From positions 186,001-250,000 of the forward strand of contig NZ_JARJBB010000002.1 of NCBI RefSeq assembly GCF_029269835.1: 64,000 nucleotides of DNA, read 5' to 3'. The notes under the pieces were generated by a model that searched no databases, was not told the DNA's origin, and was given only the letters and a program-made list of their open reading frames with translations. The DNA is from Streptomyces tropicalis (GTDB lineage Bacteria > Actinomycetota > Actinomycetes > Streptomycetales > Streptomycetaceae). The translations under genes and the position numbers were made by a program. This document shows, piece by piece, positions 54,253-60,926 of this stretch (positions are counted from its first letter, which is position 1; each line of letters begins with the position of its first letter).

Positions 54253-54305
54253 GGGAGAGCTTCGCCTCCCTTCGGGGGAGACCACCGCTCGACGGGTGTG
54301 ATCGG

Positions 54306-54629
54306 TTACTGCATGACCGCCATGGCCAGCGCCCGCCGGGCGCGCCGCGAGGCGCGCTCGGCACGGCGCTGCATGCGGCGGGCGGCCGCCAGGCGCACGG
54401 CCTGGCGTTCACGCTCCGCCTCGTGCAGTCGCTCGTGCATATGCGCACGGGCCAGGGCTTCGGGGATGAGTTGCATCTCTCGGGTCCTGTTCTGACGCGA
54501 GTCGGTCGCGCCGGTGGTGGTGACGTCTTCGAGTGCGGAGCCTGCGGGCTCGCTGACGGACGGCTTCATCGGGGCCTGCTTCTGGGGGTCGTGCGTGAGG
54601 GGGCGGTCGATCGTTCCTGCGGTGTTCAT
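54306..54629 (-). CDS. Small Arg-rich helical protein coupled to wblC
   Basis: This frame of 107 residues has a start that overlaps the wblC stop (ATGA). The conserved-looking part is the last 56 residues, beginning at an internal ATG (MQLIPEALARAHMHERLHEA): a long basic helix rich in Arg, Ala and Glu (ARRMQRRAERASRRARRALA). The first 51 residues are polar and look like linker, so the true start may be internal. No domain is recognised; tight coupling suggests it serves with or after WblC. Confidence 0.72.
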   Translation of the reverse strand: MNTAGTIDRPLTHDPQKQAPMKPSVSEPAGSALEDVTTTGATDSRQNRTREMQLIPEALARAHMHERLHEAERERQAVRLAAARRMQRRAERASRRARRALAMAVMQ

Positions 54630-54994
54630 GCCGTGACCGGGTTCTTGCGCGGGCGGCCACGCGGCCGCTTCCTGGCGACGACGACGCCCTGGACGAACAG
54701 CTCGCCACCCCAGACACCCCAGGGCTCACGCCGCTCCTTGGCGCCGGCGAGGCAGGCCTCCATCAGCGGGCAGGTGCGGCAGAGGGACTTGGCGTACTCG
54801 ACGTCGGCCGGCGACTCGGCGAAGAAGACCTCGGGGTCGTAGGAACGGCAGGGGACGGGTACGCCGAGGTTCTCGATGGCGTCGTCGAGCGCGGTGAGCG
54901 CGGTGAGCGGGATCAAGGCTTGGTCCTCCGTGGGGCCGGGCGGGGAGATCGTGTCGGAAGGCGGTACGGACGGTGCGTGCGCTTCGAGTTGCAC
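54626..54994 (-). CDS. wblC: WhiB-like regulator WblC (WhiB7 type)
   Basis: This 122-residue WhiB7/WblC protein has the four cluster cysteines C49, C72, C75 and C81, the turn PWGVWGGE, and a C-terminal AT-hook RGRPRK at about 112-117 that distinguishes WhiB7 from other WhiB proteins. It activates intrinsic antibiotic-resistance genes together with the primary sigma factor and is induced by ribosome-targeting drugs. The GTG at 54994 has GAGGAAG upstream; the longer frame to 55198 runs through the attenuator and is not credible. It lies downstream of a long leader with uORF and terminator. Confidence 0.95.
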   Translation of the reverse strand: MQLEAHAPSVPPSDTISPPGPTEDQALIPLTALTALDDAIENLGVPVPCRSYDPEVFFAESPADVEYAKSLCRTCPLMEACLAGAKERREPWGVWGGELFVQGVVVARKRPRGRPRKNPVTA

Positions 54995-55108
54995 GGTCGT
55001 CTTCCTCGTCTGTTCGGGTCCGGCGGTGGTGCCGGGTGTCGGCTGGTACCGGGTTTTCTCTTGTCCCGAGGCCCCTTCACCTCGTCGTCCCCGTTCGGGG
55101 AAAACAGA

Positions 55109-55143
55109 AGGGCCGCGGATCCCGGGTGGGGTTCCGCGGCCCT
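55109..55143 (-). terminator. Attenuator hairpin in the wblC leader
   Basis: A perfect 11-bp inverted repeat (55109-55119 and 55133-55143) with a 13-nt loop is followed on the minus strand by TCTGTTTT, a rare proper U tract for this genome. It lies between the uORF stop (55167) and wblC, where premature termination would silence wblC in the absence of drug. Confidence 0.85.
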
Positions 55144-55154
55144 GAAGGCGCCGG

Positions 55155-55171
55155 CCTGATCGGCGATCAGG
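55155..55171 (-). promoter_or_regulatory. Small hairpin over the uORF stop
   Basis: CCTGATC-GGC-GATCAGG forms a 7-bp stem spanning the uORF stop codon (55167-55169), 11 bases before the attenuator. A ribosome stalled in the uORF could decide between this and alternative pairings. Confidence 0.5.
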
Positions 55172-55481
55172 CTGGATCACTCCAGGGTTCTGGCCCACGG
55201 AAGGCCCACATCAGGTGGTGCTGCGTCTGCTCCCGGTTGCCGGCACCAGCCGCCGTAAAGGCATAGGCCTGTGCCTGTGCCGCTACTGCTTCCAGTGCCT
55301 TGGTCGGTCGCTCATTGCGCTCACGGGTGGGAAGACCCGAGAGGGAGAGGGACGCCGGACGCGCGGCACGAATGCCGGACAGACCGGTGCCCTGGTGAGA
55401 GGAGCCGAGCATGCACAGGGAGGCGACCGAGGGATCGGTCATTTTGGCGGTGCAGATGGAGCTGCTCTTGATGCTGATCAC
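55167..55481 (-). CDS. Upstream ORF (uORF) of the wblC leader
   Basis: This 104-codon frame starts with GTG at 55481, preceded by AGAGGAGG with seven-base spacing, and ends 24 bases before the attenuator. The peptide (starting VISIKSSSICTAKMTDPS) has no domain. Position matches the regulatory uORF known from whiB7/wblC genes: slow or stalled translation under ribosome-targeting drugs prevents the terminator. Its length relative to known examples I cannot verify. Confidence 0.65.
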   Translation of the reverse strand: MISIKSSSICTAKMTDPSVASLCMLGSSHQGTGLSGIRAARPASLSLSGLPTRERNERPTKALEAVAAQAQAYAFTAAGAGNREQTQHHLMWAFRGPEPWSDPA

Positions 55482-55591
55482 TGGGCTCGCCTCCTCTCGG
55501 CGTCTCAAGGGCCGGCAGAACCGGCCCGTATGGATATGCAAGTACAGCACGGAACCAGGGCCTCAGGAAGGCCGCTGTCTCCGTGACCAAG

Positions 55592-55633
55592 AACCTATGG
55601 GGATTCCCGGGGCATGCGCAAACTATTTTTTCG
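55592..55633 (-). promoter_or_regulatory. wblC promoter with WhiB7-type AT element
   Basis: Minus strand: an AT-rich AAAAAATA element (55624-55631) is followed within three bases by TTGCGC (55616-55621) as -35, an 18-bp spacer and TAGGTT (55592-55597) as -10. This is the layout of WhiB7-activated promoters, where the AT-hook binds just upstream of the -35, and implies autoactivation. Transcription would start near 55585, giving a leader of about 590 nt. Confidence 0.75.
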
Positions 55634-55644
55634 ACGAGTTCCCC

Positions 55645-57852
55645 TCAGTCGTCGTCCGCCCCTCCGGCGGGCTCACGACCTGCGCACAGAGCGAGGACGT
55701 CGGCCCCGTAGCGGCGCAGCTTGCGCAGGCCGACGCCGGGGATGCGGGCCAGCTCCCGGTCGTCGTCGGGGACGGACTCGGCGATCGCCATCAGCGTCTT
55801 GTCGGTGAAGACGCAGAAGGCCGGCTGCCCGCTGCGCTGCGCCTGGTCCGCGCGCCACTCCCGCAGCCGCTCGTAGAGCCCCTCGTCCATGTCGGAGGGG
55901 CAGTCCTCGCAGCGCATCAGCTTCATCTCGCCCGCCTCGGTGAGCGTGCGGCCGCAGACCCGGCAACGGGCCGGGGTGCGCTGGGCGCGCCGCGGGAGGG
56001 GCTCCGGGCCGCTGCGCCGGGCGGTGAGGCCGCGCTCGACGCCGCCCGCGCCGCCCGCGGTGGCCCGGCCGGCGCCGCCGGCCCCCGAGCCGGGGCGCAG
56101 CCCGTCGAGGAACCGGCTGGGACGGCGGCTCGCCCGGCCCCCGGGTGAGCGGGACAGCGCCCAGGAGATGTGCAGCCGCTCGCGCGCGCGGGTGACGCCG
56201 ACGTAGAGGAGGCGGCGCTCCTCCTCGATCTGCTCGTCGGTCCGGGCGTAGGTGATCGGGATCATGCCCTCGGCCACGCCGACCAGGAAGACGACGTCCC
56301 ACTCCAGGCCCTTGGCGGAGTGCAGGGAGGCGAGGGTGACGCCCTGGACGGTCGGGGCGTGCTGGGCGCCGGCCCGCTCGTCGAGCTCGGCGACGAGGTC
56401 GCCGAGGGTGGCGCCGGGCCGGGCGGCGGCGAAGTCCTGTGCGAGGTTCACCAGCGCGGCGAGGGACTCCCAGCGCTCCCTGACGGCTCCGGAGCCGGCC
56501 GGCGGCTGCGGCGTCCAGCCCTCGCCGGACAGCACCGCACGCACCTGCGAGGGCAGGTCGACGGCGTCGTCGAGGAGGGAGTCGTTGACCCCGAAGCGAG
56601 CGGCGCCGCGCAGGGCGACGCCCGCCTTGCGCACCTCGGGCCGGTCGAAGAAGCGCTCGGCGCCGCGCAGCTGGTAGGGGACGCCGACGTCGGCGAGGGC
56701 CTGCTCGTAGGTCTCGGACTGGGAGTTCGTGCGGAAGAGGACCGCGATCCCGGCGGCGGGGACGCCGGCGGCGATGAGGTCGTGGATGCGGCGGGCCGTG
56801 CTCTCCGCCTCGGCCGGCTCGTCGGGGTGGTCGGTGAATTCGGGCTCGGGACCCGGCGGGCGCTGGGAGACCAGTTCCAGCCGGTGGTCGGCGGCGCGGC
56901 CGCGGGCCTGGGCGAGCAGTCCGTTGGCCAGGCGGACGACCTGCGGGGTGGAGCGGTAGTCCCGGACCAGTTTGACGACGGTGGCACCGGGGTGGCGGGC
57001 GCGGAAGTCGAGGAGGTGGTCCGGCGTTGCGCCCGTGAACGAGTAGATCGTCTGGCTGGCGTCGCCGACGACGCACAGGTCCTCCCGGTCGCCCAGCCAC
57101 AGCTCCAGCAGGCGCTGCTGGAGGGGGCTGACGTCCTGGTACTCGTCGACCACGAAGTGCTGGTACTGGGACCGGACCTGGTCGGCGATGTCGTGACGGT
57201 CCTGGAGGACGGCGACGGTGAGGAGCAGGACGTCCTCGAAGTCGATGACGGAGCGGTGGCGCTTGAGGTCCTCGTAGGCGGCGTAGAGCTGGGCGATCTC
57301 GGCCGGGTCGCGGGGGGTCTCGCGGCCGGCCTTCGCGGCTGCGAGCGCATAGTCGGCGGGGACGGTCTGGGTGACCTTGGACCACTCGATCTCCGCCGTC
57401 GCGTCCCGCAGCTCGCCCCGGTCCAGGCGGATGCGGCAGGCGGCGGCCGCGTCCGCGACGAGCTGGATCTTACGGTCGACGAGCCGGGGCATGCTGCCGC
57501 CGACGGCTTTCGGCCAGAAGTACTGCAGCTGGCGCAGGGCGGCCGAGTGGAAGGTGCGGGCCTGCACGCCCTGCGCGCCGAGCTGCCGCAGCCGGCCGCG
57601 CATCTCGCCGGCGGCGCGGTTGGTGAAGGTGACGGCGAGCACGCTGGAGGGCGGGAGGATCCCGGCGCGCACGCCGTAGGCGATGCGGTGGGTGATGGCG
57701 CGGGTCTTGCCTGTGCCGGCTCCCGCCAGCACGCACACCGGGCCGCGCAGGGCCGTGGCGACCTCGCGCTGCTCGGGGTCGAGCCCTTCGAGCACCGCGT
57801 CGGCCGAGTCCGGTGCCTGCGGGAAGAGGGAGGAGTGCGGTGCTGCTGTCAC
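55645..57852 (-). CDS. uvrD2: ATP-dependent DNA helicase UvrD2
   Basis: This 735-residue superfamily 1 helicase has Walker A AGAGTGKTRAITHR near residue 45, DEYQDVSPLQQ (motif II), GDASQTIYSFTGA (III), LHSAKGLEWDVVFLVG (V) and YVGVTRARERLHISW (VI). The C-terminus adds a four-cysteine motif (CRVCGRTL and CEDC) and an HRDC domain (about 640-720), the arrangement of actinobacterial UvrD2. It unwinds DNA in repair; the mycobacterial enzyme is essential. GTG at 57852 begins VTAAPHSSL. It is divergent from the mycoredoxin gene. Confidence 0.94.
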   Translation of the reverse strand: MTAAPHSSLFPQAPDSADAVLEGLDPEQREVATALRGPVCVLAGAGTGKTRAITHRIAYGVRAGILPPSSVLAVTFTNRAAGEMRGRLRQLGAQGVQARTFHSAALRQLQYFWPKAVGGSMPRLVDRKIQLVADAAAACRIRLDRGELRDATAEIEWSKVTQTVPADYALAAAKAGRETPRDPAEIAQLYAAYEDLKRHRSVIDFEDVLLLTVAVLQDRHDIADQVRSQYQHFVVDEYQDVSPLQQRLLELWLGDREDLCVVGDASQTIYSFTGATPDHLLDFRARHPGATVVKLVRDYRSTPQVVRLANGLLAQARGRAADHRLELVSQRPPGPEPEFTDHPDEPAEAESTARRIHDLIAAGVPAAGIAVLFRTNSQSETYEQALADVGVPYQLRGAERFFDRPEVRKAGVALRGAARFGVNDSLLDDAVDLPSQVRAVLSGEGWTPQPPAGSGAVRERWESLAALVNLAQDFAAARPGATLGDLVAELDERAGAQHAPTVQGVTLASLHSAKGLEWDVVFLVGVAEGMIPITYARTDEQIEEERRLLYVGVTRARERLHISWALSRSPGGRASRRPSRFLDGLRPGSGAGGAGRATAGGAGGVERGLTARRSGPEPLPRRAQRTPARCRVCGRTLTEAGEMKLMRCEDCPSDMDEGLYERLREWRADQAQRSGQPAFCVFTDKTLMAIAESVPDDDRELARIPGVGLRKLRRYGADVLALCAGREPAGGADDD

Positions 57853-57981
57853 ACGGCCATGCTGCCAGGTCGGCGGAGACGGGTGCGCCGGTTGTCCACA
57901 GGCGGGCGCTCGCGGTCGTATCGGCATACCGCACGTAGTGGTCCGGTGCGGCAAGTGTCACGTGCCGCCGATACCGCCGGT

Positions 57982-58009
57982 GGGAATGACGGGCGCGGTC
58001 GCGTACGTT
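57982..58009 (+). promoter_or_regulatory. SigR-type promoter of the mycoredoxin gene
   Basis: GGGAAT (57982-57987), a 19-bp spacer and GTT (58007-58009) match the SigR consensus GGAAT-N18/19-GTT. It lies about 50 bp before the ATG. Confidence 0.85.
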
Positions 58010-58057
58010 CCCTCCCTGCGACCATCGCATCACCGACCGCCGAAGGAGCGCGAACAC

Positions 58058-58315
58058 ATGCCGGGCACTGTGACGATGTACAGCACCACGTGGTGCGGCT
58101 ACTGCCGCCGGCTCAAGAGCCAGCTCGACCGCGAGGGCATCGCGTACACCGAGATCAACATCGAGCACGACCCGGAGTCCGCGGCCTTCGTGGAGCAGGC
58201 CAACGGCGGGAACCAGACGGTTCCCACGGTGCGGGTGGCGCCCGCCGCCGGGGGCGGCGAGGTCGTCATGACGAACCCGAGCCTCGCGCAGGTGAAGCAG
58301 GCCCTCGCCGCCTGA
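58058..58315 (+). CDS. mrx1: Mycoredoxin (mycothiol-dependent glutaredoxin)
   Basis: This 85-residue glutaredoxin-fold protein has the dithiol active site CGYC at residues 13-16 in MYSTTWCGYC, and TVPTVRV plus the C-terminal glutaredoxin elements. Mycoredoxin-1 reduces mycothiol mixed disulfides in actinobacteria. AAGGAG precedes the ATG at 58058, and a SigR promoter lies just upstream, fitting a role in recovery from thiol oxidation. Confidence 0.93.
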   Translation: MPGTVTMYSTTWCGYCRRLKSQLDREGIAYTEINIEHDPESAAFVEQANGGNQTVPTVRVAPAAGGGEVVMTNPSLAQVKQALAA

Positions 58316-58330
58316 TCCACCGCTTCCGCA

Positions 58331-58365
58331 CGACCCCCGGCGGCCTCCGTGGCCGCCGGGGGTCG
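58331..58365. terminator. Hairpin between mycoredoxin and nudC
   Basis: A perfect 15-bp inverted repeat (58331-58345 and 58351-58365, loop 5 nt) lies between the convergent genes, closer to the mycoredoxin stop. Confidence 0.8.
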
Positions 58366-58417
58366 CGTGTGTCCGGGGTCCGCCGGCGGAGGGGGCGGCC
58401 CCGCTCCGCGCGGCCGG

Positions 58418-59359
58418 TCAGACGCTCCGGGTGGGCAGGGGCTTGCCGTACCACATCTCGATCAGGCGGGCCGCGATGGAGATGCCGTACGGCGGCAGGA
58501 CCTCGCCGGACTCGAAGGCCGCGTCCAGCTCGTCCCGGGAGAACCAGCGGGCCTCGTGGATCTCGTCGCCGTCGACCTCGATGTCGGTGGACGTGGCGCG
58601 GGCCAGGAAGCCGAGCATGAGGCTGGACGGGAAGGGCCACGGCTGGCTGGCGACGTACTCCACCTCGCCGACGGCGATGCCGACCTCCTCGTGCACCTCG
58701 CGGCGCACCGCCTGCTCGATGGACTCTCCGGGCTCCACGAAGCCGGCGAGGGTGGAGAAGCGGCCCTCGGGCCAGTGCACCTGGCGGCCGAGGAGGACGC
58801 GGTCCTCGTCGTCGGTGACCGCCATGATCACGGCGGGGTCGGTGCGGGGGTAGTGCTCGGCGCCGCAGGCGGGGCAGCGCCGGATGTGGCCGGCCGCCGC
58901 GATCACGGTGCGCTCGCCGCAGCGGGAGCAGAAGCGGTGCAGGCGCTGCCAGTTCTCCAGGGCGACGGCGTGCACCATGAGTCCGGCGTCGCGGGGCGAC
59001 AGCAGCAGCCCGGCCTCGCGCAGCCCGGCCGGGCGGGCCGACTGGTCGATGCGGCCCGGGAGGGAGTCCTTCTGCAGCGCGAAGTAGCTGACGCCGTCCG
59101 GGTCGGTGCCGAGGAAGTAGCGGTGGGCCTCGGTGAGCGGGGCCTCGAAGGAGGGCGTCATGACGAGTTCGGTGCGCCCGTCGGGCGTCTCGTCGACGAG
59201 GACCTGACCGCCGGAGACCACGAAGCTGCGGGTCGTGGGGTGGCTCCACGCCGCGGCCAGCCACGCCTCGTCGAGGCGGTGGTGGGCGGCCCGGTCGATG
59301 CCGCTGGGCGCGGTGAGCGAGATGGGTCGGTCGGCGTGTCGGTCGGTCCAGGTGGTCAC
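58418..59359 (-). CDS. nudC: NAD(H) pyrophosphatase NudC
   Basis: This 313-residue Nudix enzyme of the NADH pyrophosphatase family has a zinc ribbon of CSRC and CPAC (about 143-165), the Nudix box GFVEPGESIEQAVRREVHEEVGI (about 210-232) and the NudC-specific SQPWPFPSSLMLGF after it. It hydrolyses NAD(H) and, in other bacteria, removes NAD caps from RNA. I chose GTG at 59359, with GGAAG five bases upstream; a TTG at 59371 is an alternative. Confidence 0.94.
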   Translation of the reverse strand: MTTWTDRHADRPISLTAPSGIDRAAHHRLDEAWLAAAWSHPTTRSFVVSGGQVLVDETPDGRTELVMTPSFEAPLTEAHRYFLGTDPDGVSYFALQKDSLPGRIDQSARPAGLREAGLLLSPRDAGLMVHAVALENWQRLHRFCSRCGERTVIAAAGHIRRCPACGAEHYPRTDPAVIMAVTDDEDRVLLGRQVHWPEGRFSTLAGFVEPGESIEQAVRREVHEEVGIAVGEVEYVASQPWPFPSSLMLGFLARATSTDIEVDGDEIHEARWFSRDELDAAFESGEVLPPYGISIAARLIEMWYGKPLPTRSV

Positions 59360-59512
59360 GTGTGCTTCCAACTCCCCCGGTGGAACGGTTGATTGGTCGG
59401 CTGTTCGGCGGGACGGACGTGGGAGGCGGCCGCGGCCGGCGGGCTCCGGAGGCTCCGGTCGGCCCCTCCAGTGTGCCCCGCGCGGGACGCGGGCCCGGTC
59501 GGCCGCCGCCGG

Positions 59513-60916
59513 TCAGGGCGTCCCGCGCCAGTGCTCCGCGAGGTCGCCCCAGAGGTACGCGCTGGTCTCGACGCCCTTGAGCAGCAGGCCCAGCTCCACC
59601 TTCTCGTTCGGCGCGTGCCAGCCGTCGGACGGGACGGAGATGCCGAGGAAGAGCACCGGGGCGCCGAGGACCTCCTGGAGGTCCGCGGCGGGGCCCGAGC
59701 CGCCCTCGCGGGTGAAGCGGACCGGCCCCTCGAAGGCCCGGCCCATGGCGCGTGCCACGGACTGGAGCGCCGGGTGGTCCAGGGGCGTCAGGCAGGGGCG
59801 GGTGGCCGAGCCGAACGCGATCTCGTGGCGGATGCCGTCGGGCACCTGCTCGGCGGCCCAGGCGCGGACGGCCTTCTCGAGCTGTGCGGGCTCCTGCCCG
59901 GCGACCAGCCGGAACGACAGCTTGACCATGGCCGAGGACGGGATGATCGTCTTGCTGCCGGGCCCCTGGTAGCCGCCGCCGATGCCGTTGACCTCGGCGG
60001 TGGGGCGGGCCCAGATGCGCTCCAGGGTGGTGTGCCCGGCCTCGCCGTGGGCGGCGCGCGACTTGGCGGTGCGCAGCCACTGCGCCTCGTCGAAGGGCAG
60101 CTCGCCGAAGAGCTCGCGCTCCCGGTCCGTGAGCTCGACGACACCGTCGTAGAAGCCGGGGATCGCCACGCGCGCGTGCTCGTCGTGGAGCGCGGCGACC
60201 AGACGGGCGGCTGCGGTCGCCGGGTTGGGCACGGCGCCGCCGAAGGATCCGGAGTGGATGTCCTGGTCGGGGCCGTGCAGGCGGATCTCGCACTCGGCCA
60301 GGCCGCGCATGCCGGTGCACACCGTGGGGGTGTCCTCCGACCACATGCCGGTGTCGGAGACGATCACGGCGTCCGCGGTGAGCCGGTCCGCGCGCTCCTC
60401 GACGAGCGCCCTGAAGTGCGGCGACCCGGACTCCTCCTCGCCCTCGACCAGCAGCTTCAGGTGCACCGCCGGGGTGGTGCGCCCGGTGGCGGCGAGGTGG
60501 GCACGGACTCCGAGGGTGTGGAAGAAGACCTGGCCCTTGTCGTCGGCCGCCCCGCGCGCGTAGAGGCGGTCCCCGCGGACGACGGGCTCGAAGGGGTCGC
60601 TGTCCCAGCCGTCCTCGCGGGCGGCGGGCTGGACGTCGTGGTGCCCGTAGACCAGGACCGTGGGGGCGTCGGGGTCGTCGGAGGGCCACTCGGCGAAGAC
60701 GGCGGGGGCGCCCGCCGTGGGCCAGACCTCGGCGGTCGGGAAGCCGGTCTCCCGGAGCTTGGTGACGAGCCAGTCGGCGCTGCGCCGCACGTCGGGCGCA
60801 TGGTCGGGCTGCGCCGACACGGAGGGGATGCGCAGCCATGCGGTGAGGTCGTCGAGGAAGGCGGCGCGGTGCTGCTCGATGTACGTGCGGACGGCGCTGT
60901 CCGGGGTCTGGCTCAT
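59513..60916 (-). CDS. M20-family dipeptidase
   Basis: This 467-residue M20/M25/M40 metallopeptidase has zinc-site motifs VYGHHDVQPA (about 89-98), the central GAADDKGQ with the bridging Asp, and GEEESGS with the catalytic Glu/Glu; the lid domain spans about 200-340. Members cleave dipeptides or acyl-amino acids; the exact substrate is unknown. The ATG at 60916 with GGGAG upstream begins MSQTPDSAV. It lies 10 bases after the AdnB stop on the same strand. Confidence 0.92.
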   Translation of the reverse strand: MSQTPDSAVRTYIEQHRAAFLDDLTAWLRIPSVSAQPDHAPDVRRSADWLVTKLRETGFPTAEVWPTAGAPAVFAEWPSDDPDAPTVLVYGHHDVQPAAREDGWDSDPFEPVVRGDRLYARGAADDKGQVFFHTLGVRAHLAATGRTTPAVHLKLLVEGEEESGSPHFRALVEERADRLTADAVIVSDTGMWSEDTPTVCTGMRGLAECEIRLHGPDQDIHSGSFGGAVPNPATAAARLVAALHDEHARVAIPGFYDGVVELTDRERELFGELPFDEAQWLRTAKSRAAHGEAGHTTLERIWARPTAEVNGIGGGYQGPGSKTIIPSSAMVKLSFRLVAGQEPAQLEKAVRAWAAEQVPDGIRHEIAFGSATRPCLTPLDHPALQSVARAMGRAFEGPVRFTREGGSGPAADLQEVLGAPVLFLGISVPSDGWHAPNEKVELGLLLKGVETSAYLWGDLAEHWRGTP

Positions 60917-60926
60917 GCTCCCGAGC

